From NCBI RefSeq assembly GCF_002742635.1, contig NZ_PEGF01000001.1, positions 1-64,000 on the forward strand: 64,000 nt of DNA, given 5' to 3'. A program made the translations under genes and the position numbers. Each line of letters starts with the position of its first letter. Position 1 is the stretch's first letter. Shown piece by piece: positions 1 through 9,196 of this stretch. The notes beneath the pieces were generated by a model. That model was not told the origin of the DNA and searched no databases. It saw nothing but the letters and a program-made list of their open reading frames with translations. This DNA is from Caulobacter sp. X. GTDB lineage: Bacteria; Pseudomonadota; Alphaproteobacteria; Caulobacterales; Caulobacteraceae.

Positions 1-127
1 CGGCGGGGCGATGGTCGGGTGCAGGAAATAGAGGATGTTGGCGACCGCCGGTCCCAGGCCCTTGATCTTCAGCGCGTCGATGCGATGGATCTCGGCCAGA
101 ACGTGCTCTTCGGTGTCGCAGCAGACG
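1..127 (-). pseudogene. Displaced 127-bp copy of the interior of the HhH/nuclease-like gene
   Basis: These bases match 3139-3265 (offset 3138) in direct orientation, a stretch lying inside the nuclease-like gene at 2338-3597. On the minus strand they encode its helix-hairpin-helix region, in frame but without either end. The match stops at base 127, where the sequence changes to a copy of the ECF sigma gene. The switch falls in an 11-base stretch (117-127) common to both sources. It is a fragment with no independent function, and either a rearrangement scar or an assembly or amplification chimera. Confidence 0.85.
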
Positions 128-229
128 ATAGAGCCGCTCCTTGTGGCGGCGCACCAGGACGGCGAAGGCCTGATCGTCGCCAGCCGCCGCCCGTTCGGCG
201 AGTGCGTTGTCGGACGCTTGGCTGTCCAC
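117..229 (-). pseudogene. 5' fragment of CnrH-like ECF sigma gene
   Basis: This is a second copy of the first 34-37 codons of the sigma gene at 1764-2345, starting GTG at 229 and cut off at the junction near 117-127. Only the beginning of sigma region 2 remains, so it cannot make a working sigma factor. It follows the sensor copy at 232-669 with the same 2-base spacing seen in the complete copy. The reading frame runs into the displaced nuclease fragment. Confidence 0.8.
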
Positions 230-231
230 GG

Positions 232-669
232 TCAGCGCGCATCTTCGGTCAGGGATCGCACGACGGCCTGATCGAACCGGGCGGCTTGCTGGGGTGTCAG
301 CTCCCGGCGCATGCCCACCGTGTGGACGATGGTTTCCTTCTGCAGCGCCCCCATGGCCTCATGCACCCGGTCGATCGCCCGCTGTACCTTGGGGGTATAG
401 GCGTGCGTCTCCTGGATGGCCTGGGCCAGCTCGATATTGGCCGTGCGCATCTCCGCTTCGAGCTTCAGTCGGCGGGTTTCGTGATCGCTTTCGATGTCGG
501 CGATGCGCTGCTTCTGAGCGGCGCTGAGACGCAGTCCGTGATGAACCAGCTCATGAAGCGCCGGTGGACGCGCGCCCAGGGTGATCAGCTGCGCGCCGGT
601 CCACACGCCCAGCAAGGCCACGACCAGCGACAGGCACAAGGTCAGGGCCGTGCTGCGGACCATGCCCAC
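232..669 (-). CDS. CnrX-like periplasmic metal sensor, duplicate copy
   Basis: This 145-residue membrane-anchored sensor is identical to the protein at 1324-1761. It has an N-terminal transmembrane segment (about residues 6-28) and a helical periplasmic domain of the CnrX/Spy-like type. The ligand set expected from CnrX is present as H39, H43, E60, H116 and M120. The GTG start overlaps the last base of the stop codon of the anti-sigma-like gene at 669-959. That upstream context is the natural one, judging from the parallel operon at 16684-17983. The sigma gene that should follow is truncated, so this copy lacks its full partner. Confidence 0.85.
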   Translation of the reverse strand: MGMVRSTALTLCLSLVVALLGVWTGAQLITLGARPPALHELVHHGLRLSAAQKQRIADIESDHETRRLKLEAEMRTANIELAQAIQETHAYTPKVQRAIDRVHEAMGALQKETIVHTVGMRRELTPQQAARFDQAVVRSLTEDAR

Positions 670-959
670 TAACGCCCCTCCAGCAGGCTGGACGGGGCCA
701 GCCGCGCCGCGCTCGCGAACAGACCGTAGTCGCGTTGAGGCTCGACCGTGGAGGCGGCCAGGGCGCTGCCAGCGGTCAGGCCCATGGCCAGGGCCAGCAC
801 TACCGAGGCGATCTGGACGGGGGCCATGGCCGCCTGGACCAGAGCCTCACGCCGCAACGCGGCGATCCCCCGGCCGACTTCGGCCTCCAGGCCGTCCAGC
901 GACCTGTCGGCCGGGCGGGCCGCCAGGCGCCCGATCAGCTCATCCAAAGGCTCGGTCAT
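669..959 (-). CDS. CnrY-like small membrane anti-sigma protein
   Basis: This 96-residue protein has a cytoplasmic N-terminal half with a short helix (LDELIGRL), one hydrophobic segment at about residues 46-68, and a short periplasmic tail ending LAPSSLLEGR. It aligns along its length with the protein at 16684-16974, which sits in the same place before another sensor and sigma gene. Size, topology and Y-X-H order match CnrYXH of Cupriavidus, where CnrY anchors the ECF sigma factor to the membrane. The anti-sigma role is inferred from this context, because sequence similarity to CnrY itself could not be tested. A promoter-like element lies 32 bases upstream. Confidence 0.7.
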   Translation of the reverse strand: MTEPLDELIGRLAARPADRSLDGLEAEVGRGIAALRREALVQAAMAPVQIASVVLALAMGLTAGSALAASTVEPQRDYGLFASAARLAPSSLLEGR

Positions 960-991
960 GTGCAGGATCCTTCAAGCTCTCCCCAAAGCGG

Positions 992-1018
992 ATACGCGTC
1001 AGGGCGGCGCGCCCCCTG
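992..1018 (-). promoter_or_regulatory. Candidate CnrH-type ECF promoter for the cnrY-like gene
   Basis: On the minus strand the sequence reads CAGGGGG, 14 bases, then GCGTAT, about 32 bases before the ATG at 959. The same arrangement, with the same spacer length, precedes the second cnrY-like gene (16627-16653). It is one of ten related elements in the island. Confidence 0.7.
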
Positions 1019-1072
1019 CGACGCTTGCGCGATCTTCAGAAGCTCGGGTCGAGACCCTTGCCGGGTGGACGG

Positions 1073-1318
1073 CTAACGGCGGTTCGGGAGCGGTGTCGGC
1101 GAGGATGTCGGCGCGCCCGCGCCCTGGGGCGGCGTCAACCGTCCGACGACCTTGAAGGTAACGCTGGCGGCGACGGGCTGGGCTTCGCCAGGAATCTTGG
1201 CGGTGAACTTCAGCGCCCAGGTTCCGTCGGTCGGCAGGTCCGCGCGGAAGGTGTAGACCCCGTAGTCCAGGCTGGGGGCGAAGAAGGCGGGCAAGGCCCC
1301 ATCCGCCTGCTGGAGGGG
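1073..1318 (-). pseudogene. YtkA/FixH-like protein, 5' end missing
   Basis: About 80 C-terminal codons remain, containing a beta-sandwich pattern (SLDYGVYTFRADLP...WALKFTAKIPG) typical of YtkA/FixH-like domains found in copper loci. The reading frame is open to 1318, where the sequence becomes the inverted copy of the sensor operon, so the signal peptide and first strands are absent. The switch occurs in shared bases (about 1305-1318) that also occur at the end of the neighbouring anti-sigma gene. A TTG at 1294 could start translation but would give an incomplete domain. In the undisturbed genome this gene probably lies upstream of cnrY. Confidence 0.6.
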
Positions 1319-1876
1319 CGTTAGTGGGCATGGTCCGCAGCACGGCCCTGACCTTGTGCCTGTCGCTGGTCGTGGCCTTGCTGGGCGTGTGGACCGGCGC
1401 GCAGCTGATCACCCTGGGCGCGCGTCCACCGGCGCTTCATGAGCTGGTTCATCACGGACTGCGTCTCAGCGCCGCTCAGAAGCAGCGCATCGCCGACATC
1501 GAAAGCGATCACGAAACCCGCCGACTGAAGCTCGAAGCGGAGATGCGCACGGCCAATATCGAGCTGGCCCAGGCCATCCAGGAGACGCACGCCTATACCC
1601 CCAAGGTACAGCGGGCGATCGACCGGGTGCATGAGGCCATGGGGGCGCTGCAGAAGGAAACCATCGTCCACACGGTGGGCATGCGCCGGGAGCTGACACC
1701 CCAGCAAGCCGCCCGGTTCGATCAGGCCGTCGTGCGATCCCTGACCGAAGATGCGCGCTGACCGTGGACAGCCAAGCGTCCGACAACGCACTCGCCGAAC
1801 GGGCGGCGGCTGGCGACGATCAGGCCTTCGCCGTCCTGGTGCGCCGCCACAAGGAGCGGCTCTATCGTCTGCTGCG
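1305..1876 (+). repeat. Right arm of a 572-bp inverted repeat
   Basis: Reverse complement of 117-688. This arm continues without a break into the complete sigma gene and the nuclease-like gene, so it is probably the original locus. Its left edge joins the YtkA-like fragment. Confidence 0.9.
1324..1761 (+). CDS. CnrX-like periplasmic metal sensor
   Basis: This 145-residue sensor has an N-terminal anchor helix and a four-helix periplasmic domain. CnrX binds metal through two histidines, one glutamate, a histidine and a methionine. Here the same spacing occurs: H39 and H43 (LHELVHH), E60 seventeen residues later, then H116 and M120 (VHTVGM) 56 residues after that. The start is GTG at 1324 or ATG at 1330. 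The sigma gene begins two bases after the stop. Its natural upstream partner, the anti-sigma-like gene, is found only on the other side of the inverted repeat. Copper is the likely signal from context, although nickel or cobalt cannot be excluded. Confidence 0.85.
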   Translation: MGMVRSTALTLCLSLVVALLGVWTGAQLITLGARPPALHELVHHGLRLSAAQKQRIADIESDHETRRLKLEAEMRTANIELAQAIQETHAYTPKVQRAIDRVHEAMGALQKETIVHTVGMRRELTPQQAARFDQAVVRSLTEDAR

Positions 1877-2337
1877 CCGTTACACCGACGACGCCGATGA
1901 GGCTTATGAGGCGGTGCATGAGGCCTTCATCGCCGCCTGGGGCGCGCTGAAGCGCTACGATCCCGACCGCTCGTTCGGCGCCTGGCTGCGCACCATCGCC
2001 ATCAACAAGGCTCGCGACCGCAGACGGCGCATGATGGTGCGCAGGCTGGTGTTCGGCGCGCGCGGCCTGGACGACGCAGAGGCGCTGGCGACCCCCGATC
2101 CGGCCGCCAGCGCCGAAACCGGCGTGCTGCAGGACGAGGCGGCCGCGCGCCTGGGCCGCGCCATCGCCAGGCTGCCCTCGGCGCTGAAGGCGGCGCTGCT
2201 GCTGACGGCCTTCGAAGGCATGAGCCAGCAGGAGGCCGCCGACGTCCTGAAGGTCTCGGTCAAGACGATCGAGACCCGAGTCTATCGGGCGCGCAAGCTG
2301 CTAGGCAAGGATCTGGCCCTCGACCGGTCGGCGCCGA

Positions 2338-2345
<8 letters not shown>
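1764..2345 (+). CDS. CnrH-like ECF RNA polymerase sigma factor
   Basis: This 193-residue ECF sigma factor has region 2 at about residues 10-80 (AFAVLVRRHKERLYRLLRR, then the FGAWLRTIAINKARD segment) and region 4 at about 125-180, ending in the helix-turn-helix QQEAADVLKVSVKTIETRVY. The start is GTG. It closely resembles the sigma at 17411-17983. It is predicted to be held at the membrane by the 96-residue CnrY-like protein and released when the sensor binds metal. Likely targets are the GAGGG/GCGTAT elements found across the island. Its end overlaps the 3' end of the convergent nuclease-like gene by 8 bases. Confidence 0.88.
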
Positions 2346-3597
<1,252 letters not shown>

Positions 3598-3714
3598 TTA
3601 AGGCCCCTCCTGGCCGCCTTGAATCGGCGTGGCGGCGCTTGGCCAGCAAAGCGCTTTGGACCCAGCGGCGCCAGACCCATTCTGTGCGCCCGCGTTGTGC
3701 CCGGGGCCAGGCGC

Positions 3715-3740
3715 GAGGGCGCCAGGCGGCGGCTGCGTAT
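3715..3740 (+). promoter_or_regulatory. Candidate ECF promoter for the TrxB-like gene
   Basis: The element reads GAGGG, 15 bases, GCGTAT, and lies 66 bases before the ATG at 3807. It is an exact match to the consensus seen upstream of other island genes. No other promoter candidate was noted in the 3598-3806 gap. Confidence 0.7.
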
Positions 3741-3806
3741 ATCCAGCGCGGACGCTGCGCTCGCGCCGGGCCGCCCGATCCTGACCTCTGACCCGGATGC
3801 TGCCCG

Positions 3807-4715
3807 ATGTCCGACCCCGTCGACTGCGTGATCATCGGAGCTGGCCCCGCGGGCCTGGTCGCCGCGCTCTATTTGCTCCGGTTTCGACGCACCGTGCTGA
3901 TCGCCGAACGCGGCGGCAGCCGCGTGGCGATGATCCCGCGCAGTCACAACTACCCGGGCTTTCCCGAGGGGATCGGCGGCCTGGACCTCCTGCGGCGCCT
4001 GCAACGCCAGATGCTGCCCTACGGCAAGCCCGAGTGGGGCGGGGAGGTGCTGGCGCTGGAGGCTCAGGCGCGCGACTGGCGGGTCATCTTCAAGGGGCAG
4101 GTGGTGCGGGCGCGCACCGTGCTGGTCGCCACCGGGGTGCGCGACCGCTGGCCCCAACTGCTCGACGCCCAGGCGGCTGTGCAGCAAGGGGTCCTGCGGT
4201 TCTGCCCGATCTGCGACGGCTTCGAGGCGATCAACAAGAGGGTTGCGGTGATCGGCGATGGCGACCATGCCGCCCGCGAAGCGCTCTTCCTGCGCGCCTA
4301 CAGCGCCTCGGTCACCCTGCTCAGCGACGGGCGCGAACTCTCCGCGACGATGGCGGCCGACTTGCGCCAAGCCGGCGTGGCGCTCGAGGCGACGCAGCCA
4401 GGATCCGTGCGCTTCGCCGGTGGTGTGGTCCGGGCGAGCGACGCCCACGGGCGCGAGCTGGCGCCCTTCGACGCCATCTACGGCGCGCTGGGCGTGGAGC
4501 CTCAGACACGGCTTCTGGCGTCGCTTGATCTGGCGCTGGATGCGGGCGGCTGCGCGATCGTCGACGGGCATCAGAAGACCTCTCGCCCAGGTCTCTACGC
4601 GGCCGGCGACGTGGTGCGAGGGCTCAACCAGATCAGCGTCGCCGTCGGCGAGGCGGCGATCGCCGCAACCGCCATCCACAACCTCCTTCGCGAGCAGGCC
4701 GCCGATTTGGCCTGA
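3807..4715 (+). CDS. Thioredoxin-reductase-like FAD/NAD(P)H oxidoreductase
   Basis: This 302-residue flavoprotein has an N-terminal FAD-binding GAGPAG motif (residues 11-16), a second nucleotide-binding motif (VIGDGDHAA, about 149-157) and a C-terminal FAD motif with AAGDV. A CPICDG sequence near residue 132 supplies a CxxC redox pair in the position used by thioredoxin reductases. The length is typical of the family. It stands alone between the nuclease-like gene and a small secreted-protein gene, and carries its own predicted ECF promoter. A role in thiol repair during metal stress is inferred from position. Its disulfide substrate is unknown. Confidence 0.8.
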   Translation: MSDPVDCVIIGAGPAGLVAALYLLRFRRTVLIAERGGSRVAMIPRSHNYPGFPEGIGGLDLLRRLQRQMLPYGKPEWGGEVLALEAQARDWRVIFKGQVVRARTVLVATGVRDRWPQLLDAQAAVQQGVLRFCPICDGFEAINKRVAVIGDGDHAAREALFLRAYSASVTLLSDGRELSATMAADLRQAGVALEATQPGSVRFAGGVVRASDAHGRELAPFDAIYGALGVEPQTRLLASLDLALDAGGCAIVDGHQKTSRPGLYAAGDVVRGLNQISVAVGEAAIAATAIHNLLREQAADLA

Positions 4716-4737
4716 TCCTTCGGCGGAGGTGACGGGC

Positions 4738-4763
4738 GAGGGGTAACGCCTTGGCTCGCGTAC
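4738..4763 (+). promoter_or_regulatory. Candidate ECF promoter for the 163-residue membrane/secreted protein
   Basis: The element reads GAGGG, 15 bases, GCGTAC. It ends 41 bases before the ATG at 4805, which argues against the alternative TTG start at 4751 that would lie inside it. Confidence 0.7.
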
Positions 4764-4804
4764 ACAGAGTCGAAGGCCCATTCGTTCTGGGAGGCGATTT
4801 AAGC

Positions 4805-5296
4805 ATGGCTTGGCGTTCACGGCGCCCCGATCGGCGCTCAACGGCGCGCGGGACCGGTCTGTCGCCCAACGCCTGGCTCTTCGGCGCGGCGGCGGTGCTG
4901 ATGGCCAGCACGACCCTGGCTCAGCTCATGCCGGTTTTGGCCGCGGCCCAGGAACCGGCGCACATCGATCGCGTCGACGCGCCGCCCGTCACCATCCTGA
5001 CGACCACGACCTTGCCGACGCCCAAGGGGCTTTGGGTGCTGGGCAAGGTCACCAGCAGCATCCATGCCGCCGCGCCGCCGCTGACGGCGCATCTGGATGT
5101 CACCGCTTTCGACGGCGGTGGCGCGATCCTGGCCAGGGCCGTCACCCATTGGAGCGGTCTGCTGCCGCCCGGCAAAGACGCCCAGCCGGCTCGCTATGAT
5201 GTCCTGCTCAAGGGTGTCTCGGACGCGGCCGTGGCGCGCTTGGAAGTGCGCTACAGCGCCATGGACCATGCGGCCGAACCCGATCTCGCGCCATGA
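4805..5296 (+). CDS. Unrecognised exported or membrane-anchored protein
   Basis: This 163-residue protein has a basic N-terminus (MAWRSRRPDRR), a hydrophobic segment at about residues 25-47 and a soluble remainder. The remainder is rich in beta-strand-like stretches (TTTTLPTPKGLWVLGKVTSS, then LDVTAFDGGGAILARAV) that suggest an immunoglobulin-like or FxLYD-type domain. No catalytic motif is visible. The ATG at 4805 follows a purine-rich stretch and fits the upstream promoter element. The stop codon overlaps the start of a 28-codon frame leading into the flgC-like gene, so the three may be co-transcribed. The function is unknown; it probably belongs to the metal response. Confidence 0.65.
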   Translation: MAWRSRRPDRRSTARGTGLSPNAWLFGAAAVLMASTTLAQLMPVLAAAQEPAHIDRVDAPPVTILTTTTLPTPKGLWVLGKVTSSIHAAAPPLTAHLDVTAFDGGGAILARAVTHWSGLLPPGKDAQPARYDVLLKGVSDAAVARLEVRYSAMDHAAEPDLAP

Positions 5297-5379
5297 GCGT
5301 CAGACCTTTCGACGTCTGGCCGCTGGTTCCGGCCGCCGCCGGCCTGGGCGGCGCGCGTCTTTCCACCGCCAGGAGGTGA
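5293..5379 (+). CDS. Possible 28-residue leader ORF before flgC-like gene
   Basis: A short frame starts at an ATG overlapping the previous stop (ATGA). It ends in a TGA that overlaps the strong ribosome-binding sequence AGGAGG of the flgC-like gene. Its position would allow translational coupling across the three frames. The predicted peptide (MSVRPFDVWPLVPAAAG...) matches nothing known to me, and it may simply be an untranslated gap. Confidence 0.25.
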   Translation: MSVRPFDVWPLVPAAAGLGGARLSTARR

Positions 5380-5381
5380 CG

Positions 5382-5804
5382 ATGAGCAAGATCGGCCATG
5401 GAGATGGGGGCGGGGCGGCGATCGCCGCCTCGGCCTTGCGCGCCCAGCAGGGCCGCATGCGGGTGATCGCCGAGAACATGGCCAACGCCAATTCGACGGG
5501 ATCGACGCCAGGCGCGGAGCCCTATCGCCGCCAGATCCCGGTCTTCGAGGTCAAGGACCTCGGCGAGGGACAGGGCGTGGAGATGAGCCGCGTGCGGCCA
5601 GATCCGTCGCCCTTTCCCAAGGCTTATGAGCCTGGCCATCCGGCGGCGGATGCGGCCGGCTATGTCCTGACCCCCAATGTCAACGGTCTGGCCGAGGGGC
5701 TGGACATGAAGCAGGCGATGCGGGCCTACGAGGCCAATCTCAACGTCCTGGAGAACCTGGACGCGATGGAAAAGAGCACCCTGTCCTTGCTCGACAAGAC
5801 CTAG
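5382..5804 (+). CDS. flgC: FlgC-like flagellar proximal rod protein
   Basis: This 140-residue protein has the FlgC layout: an N-terminal segment (AASALRAQQGRMRVIAENMANANSTGST) and a C-terminal helix (MKQAMRAYEANLNVLENLDAMEKS) like those that pack in the proximal rod. The start follows a strong AGGAGG. It is not accompanied by flgB, fliE or any other flagellar gene, and it sits among metal-resistance genes with its end overlapping cueR (convergent) by four bases. It may be a second, divergent flgC paralogue. Whether it is used in the flagellum is unknown. Confidence 0.8.
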   Translation: MSKIGHGDGGGAAIAASALRAQQGRMRVIAENMANANSTGSTPGAEPYRRQIPVFEVKDLGEGQGVEMSRVRPDPSPFPKAYEPGHPAADAAGYVLTPNVNGLAEGLDMKQAMRAYEANLNVLENLDAMEKSTLSLLDKT

Positions 5805-6250
5805 TCGCGCCCACGCCTGCGGCCGTGGGCGGCCTGCTTGGGACGCGCCGATGTCGGCTCGCTTCCGCCGGTCAAATCCGCCAGGATCGGACACTCGGGC
5901 CGGTCGTCTCCGGCGCAGCAATGGGACAGGTGCCGCAGGGTGTCGGCCATGGCCTGCATTTCGGCGATCCGCGTATCGAGCGCGGCCACGTGCTTGTCGG
6001 CAATGGCCTTGACCTCGCGGCTGGGCCGGCCCCGGTCGCGCCAGAGCGAGAGAAGCCCGGTGATCTCCTCCATTGAAAAGCCCAGGCTGCGCGCCCGCTT
6101 GATGAAGCGCAGCTCGTTGACCTCCCGCGCGTCATATTCGCGATAGTTGGCGTCGGTCCGACTGACCGGCCGCACCAGGCCGATCTCGTCGTAGTAGCGG
6201 ATCATCTTGGCGGTGACGCCGGATGCGCGCGCGGCCTGACCGATGTTCAT
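5801..6250 (-). CDS. cueR: CueR-type Cu(I)-responsive MerR regulator
   Basis: This 149-residue MerR-family activator begins with the winged helix ([26 protein letters not shown]), followed by a dimerisation helix. Its metal-binding loop [14 protein letters not shown] provides the two cysteines that hold Cu(I) in CueR. It is the second gene of a copA-cueR operon: its ATG overlaps the copA stop (ATGA). Two CueR-type promoters lie at the copA/copZ divergent region. The basic C-terminal tail (about residues 130-149) is longer than in typical CueR. Confidence 0.92.
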   Translation of the reverse strand: MNIGQAARASGVTAKMIRYYDEIGLVRPVSRTDANYREYDAREVNELRFIKRARSLGFSMEEITGLLSLWRDRGRPSREVKAIADKHVAALDTRIAEMQAMADTLRHLSHCCAGDDRPECPILADLTGGSEPTSARPKQAAHGRRRGRD

Positions 6251-8733
6251 GCGGGTGTTCCTTCCAGGCTGGCGGCGTCCTTGAAGCCGCGCAGGCGCAG
6301 CGCGTTGGCCAGGACGCTGACGCTCGACAGCGCCATGGCGCCGGCCGCGACCATAGGCGAAAGCAGTAGGCCAAACAGCGGATAGAGCGCGCCTGCCGCC
6401 ACGGGGATGAGTACGGCGTTGTAGCCGAACGCCCAGATCAGATTCTGGCGGATGTTGGCCAGCACCGCTCGGCTTAGAGCCCGGGCCGTGGCCACCGCGC
6501 GCGGATCGCCGCGCATCAATACGACATCGGCGCTCTCGATGGCGATGTCCGAGCCGCCGCCCATGGCCAGGCCAATGTCGGCCGCGGCCAGGGCGGGCGC
6601 GTCGTTGATCCCGTCGCCGACGAAGGCCACCCGTCCGAACTGGGCCTTCAAGGCCTCGACGGCGGCGATCTTGCCATCGGGCAACACCTCAGCAACCACC
6701 TCGTCCAGGCCCAGGCGATCGGCCACGGCTCGGGCGGTGACGGCGTTGTCGCCGGTGACCAGGGCCACCTTCAGGCCCTGGGCTTGAAGCGCCCGCACCG
6801 CCGCCAGACTGGTCGGGCGGATCGGGTCGGCCACCGCCAGCAGGCCGGCCAGCACGCCGTCGATGGCGACATAGAGCGGGGTCTTTGCCTCGCCGGCCAA
6901 CCGCTCGGCCTCTGGCGCGAAGGCCTCGACCGCAATGGCCAGGCTGGCCATGAAGCGATCGGCTCCGATCTGGACCCGCCGGCCGCCAACAACGGCTTGG
7001 GCGCCGTGTCCGACCGCGGCTTCGAAGCCTTCGGCTGTGTCGATGTCCAGGCCCTTGGCGCGGGCCGCATCGATCACGGCCAGGGCGATGGGGTGCTCGG
7101 ACTGGGCCTCGACAGCGGCCGCCAGCGCCAGGACCGTTTCGGCCTGATAGCCAGGCGCGGGCTGCAGGTCGGTGAGCGCCGGGTGACCCAGGGTCAGGGT
7201 GCCGGTCTTGTCGAACGCCACGACCTGAACGTCGGCCAATCCTTGCAGGGCCTCGCCGCGCCGGAACAGCACGCCCAGTTCGGCGGCCTTGCCGGTTCCG
7301 ACCATGATCGAGGTCGGGGTGGCCAGGCCCATGGCGCAGGGACAGGCGATGATCAGCACAGCCACGGCGTTGACGAGGGCGAAGCTCAGGGCCGGGGAGG
7401 CGCCGAAAACCAGCCAGGCGACGAAGGTCAGCAAGGCCGCGGCCATCACCGCCGGCACGAACCAGCCGGTGATGCGATCGACCAGGGCCTGGATCGGCAG
7501 CTTGGCGCCCTGGGCGCTTTCGACCATGCGGACGATCTGGGCCAGCATGGTGGCCGCGCCGACCTTGTCGGCGCGGAACCGCAAGGTGCCGTTCTTGTTG
7601 AGCGTGCCGCCAGTGACACTGGCTCCGGCGCTCTTCTCCACGGGGATCGGCTCGCCCGTCAGCATCGACTCGTCGACAAACGAGGCGCCGTCGAGGACCT
7701 GTCCGTCGACGGGCAGGCGCTCGCCGGGCCGGACCAGGACGATGTCGCCGACCCGGACCTCGCCGATGGCGACGTCCAGGATCACGCCTTGGCGCTCGAC
7801 CCGGGCGGTCTTGGCCTGCAAGGTCATCAGCCGCTTGATCGCTTCGCTGGTGCGGCCCTTGGCCTGGGCCTCGAACAGTCGGCCCACCAGCACCAGGGTG
7901 ACGATGACCGCGGCGGCCTCGTAATAGACCTGGTCGGCGCCGGCTGGCAGCCAAGCCGGAGCGAAGGTGGCCACCGCCGAGAACAAGAATGCGGCGCTGG
8001 CCCCCAGCACGACCAGGGCGTTCATGTCGGGCGCACCGCGCAGCAGGCCCGGAACGCCCTTGCGATAGAAGCGCAAGCCCGGACCCAGCAGCACAGCGGC
8101 GGCGAGCAGGAAGCTGGCCGGCCGCCAGATCGCATCGGGCAGATAGGTCATCAGCCAGGCATGTGCGCCGGGCACGAAGTGGCGGCTCATTTCGACGATG
8201 AACAGCGGCAAGGTGGCGGCCGCGGCCAGCGCCACGTCGCGCTTGAGGCCCTTGATCTCGTGTTCGCGAGCCTGCTGCTGGCGGTCGGCGTTCTCGGCCG
8301 AGGCGGTTGGGGCGATGTGGGCCGAATAGCCCGACGCGGCGATGGCGCCGATCAGCCCGGCGGGTTCGAGGCCTTCAAGAACGGTCACGCTGGCGCGCTC
8401 GGTGGCCAGATTGACCGTGGCGTCGAGCACACCCGGAACACTGGCGAGCGCGCGTTCGACCCGACCCACGCAACTGGCGCAGGTCATGCCCTCGATCACC
8501 AGGTCCATTGTCCTGGAGAGCGGCTCGTATCCGGCCTTGCGGATGGCGTCGACGACGGCCTTTGTCTGACCGCCCTCGCTGAACCGGACCTGGGCGCGTT
8601 CGGTCGCCAGGTTGACGGCGGCCGCGCTGACGCCGGGAACGGCGGCGATGGCCGTCTCCACCCGGCGCACGCAGCTGGCGCAAGTCATCCCCAGCACAGG
8701 AATATCGATCGGATCGAAGGTCGGAGCGGGCAT
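6247..8733 (-). CDS. copA: Cu(I)-exporting P1B-type ATPase CopA
   Basis: This 828-residue P-type ATPase pumps Cu(I) from the cytoplasm. It has two N-terminal heavy-metal domains with GMTCASC motifs (first at residues 15-21, second near 83-89), eight predicted membrane segments, the intramembrane CPC motif ([13 protein letters not shown]), the phosphorylation site DKTGTLT, the P1B-specific HP pair (SEHPIAL) and the hinge [14 protein letters not shown]. It is transcribed from a CueR-type promoter ending at 8764 and overlaps cueR. A divergent copZ lies upstream. Confidence 0.95.
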   Translation of the reverse strand: MPAPTFDPIDIPVLGMTCASCVRRVETAIAAVPGVSAAAVNLATERAQVRFSEGGQTKAVVDAIRKAGYEPLSRTMDLVIEGMTCASCVGRVERALASVPGVLDATVNLATERASVTVLEGLEPAGLIGAIAASGYSAHIAPTASAENADRQQQAREHEIKGLKRDVALAAAATLPLFIVEMSRHFVPGAHAWLMTYLPDAIWRPASFLLAAAVLLGPGLRFYRKGVPGLLRGAPDMNALVVLGASAAFLFSAVATFAPAWLPAGADQVYYEAAAVIVTLVLVGRLFEAQAKGRTSEAIKRLMTLQAKTARVERQGVILDVAIGEVRVGDIVLVRPGERLPVDGQVLDGASFVDESMLTGEPIPVEKSAGASVTGGTLNKNGTLRFRADKVGAATMLAQIVRMVESAQGAKLPIQALVDRITGWFVPAVMAAALLTFVAWLVFGASPALSFALVNAVAVLIIACPCAMGLATPTSIMVGTGKAAELGVLFRRGEALQGLADVQVVAFDKTGTLTLGHPALTDLQPAPGYQAETVLALAAAVEAQSEHPIALAVIDAARAKGLDIDTAEGFEAAVGHGAQAVVGGRRVQIGADRFMASLAIAVEAFAPEAERLAGEAKTPLYVAIDGVLAGLLAVADPIRPTSLAAVRALQAQGLKVALVTGDNAVTARAVADRLGLDEVVAEVLPDGKIAAVEALKAQFGRVAFVGDGINDAPALAAADIGLAMGGGSDIAIESADVVLMRGDPRAVATARALSRAVLANIRQNLIWAFGYNAVLIPVAAGALYPLFGLLLSPMVAAGAMALSSVSVLANALRLRGFKDAASLEGTPA

Positions 8734-8763
8734 TGGCGGCTTTCCTGCAAAGGGTGCCCGATC

Positions 8764-8794
8764 CTGATGATCCTTCCCATCATGGTAAGGTCAA
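8764..8794 (-). promoter_or_regulatory. CueR-type promoter of copA-cueR
   Basis: On the minus strand the sequence is TTGACC, a 19-base spacer holding the dyad CTTACCATGATGGGAAG, then CATCAG. A 19-base spacer with a CCTTCC-like dyad is the hallmark of MerR-family activated promoters. The start codon is 31 bases further on. Confidence 0.8.
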
Positions 8795-8831
8795 GCCGTT
8801 GTCGAAGATCGTCGATCCAGAGACGGCGCCC

Positions 8832-8862
8832 TTGACCTTCCCATGGTGGGAAGCCCCATGTA
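8832..8862 (+). promoter_or_regulatory. CueR-type promoter of copZ
   Basis: The sequence is TTGACC, 19 bases containing the dyad CTTCCCATGGTGGGAAG, then CATGTA. It is separated by 37 bases from the divergent copA promoter, so CueR probably activates both directions. Confidence 0.8.
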
Positions 8863-8893
8863 CCGCAACGAAGCCGATCACAAGGAGACTTCC

Positions 8894-9148
8894 ATGCTTC
8901 GTTTCGCCGTCGAGGACATCAGCTGCGGCCACTGCGCCAAGGCCATCACCGAGGCCCTGGTCGCGCTGGACCCCAAGGCTCGGGTCCAGGTCGATCTGTC
9001 GGCCAAGCAAGTCGCCGTGGACACCGAGGCCAGGCCCGAGCCGGTAGCGGCCGCCATCACCGCGGCCGGTTACACACCCGTGCCCATCGCGATGGCCGCG
9101 GCCGGTGGCGGGCCGGCGCCAGTCAAGGGCTGCTGCGGCCGCGGTTAG
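8894..9148 (+). CDS. copZ: CopZ-like copper chaperone (HMA domain)
   Basis: This 84-residue cytoplasmic protein is a single heavy-metal-associated domain with the binding motif CGHC (residues 12-15, after VEDIS). Copper chaperones of this type hand Cu(I) to CopA. A small Cys-rich tail (GCCGRG) follows an Ala/Pro-rich linker and could add a second metal site. It has its own CueR-type promoter and an intrinsic terminator 12 bases after the stop. It is divergent from copA. Confidence 0.88.
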   Translation: MLRFAVEDISCGHCAKAITEALVALDPKARVQVDLSAKQVAVDTEARPEPVAAAITAAGYTPVPIAMAAAGGGPAPVKGCCGRG

Positions 9149-9159
9149 GTCGATCCGGG

Positions 9160-9191
9160 ACGCGTCGCCAGACCGCGACGCGTGCCTTTTT
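9160..9191 (+). terminator. Intrinsic terminator after copZ
   Basis: A perfect 9-bp stem (ACGCGTCGC with GCGACGCGT) and 6-base loop are followed by GCC and five T residues. It sits between convergent copZ and cusA-like genes. Confidence 0.85.
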
Positions 9192-9196
9192 GCGCT

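Larger units (their letters stand above)
117..688 (-). repeat. Left arm of a 572-bp inverted repeat
   Basis: This stretch is the reverse complement of 1305-1876 (paired coordinates sum to 1993). It carries the start of the ECF sigma gene, the entire metal-sensor gene and the last bases of the anti-sigma-like gene. The encoded 145-residue sensors of the two arms are identical. The arms flank a 616-bp spacer at 689-1304. Confidence 0.9.

Noticed and set aside
6784..8835. 683-codon open frame on the plus strand
   Set aside because: It is antisense to copA, with shadow-like composition and no domain.
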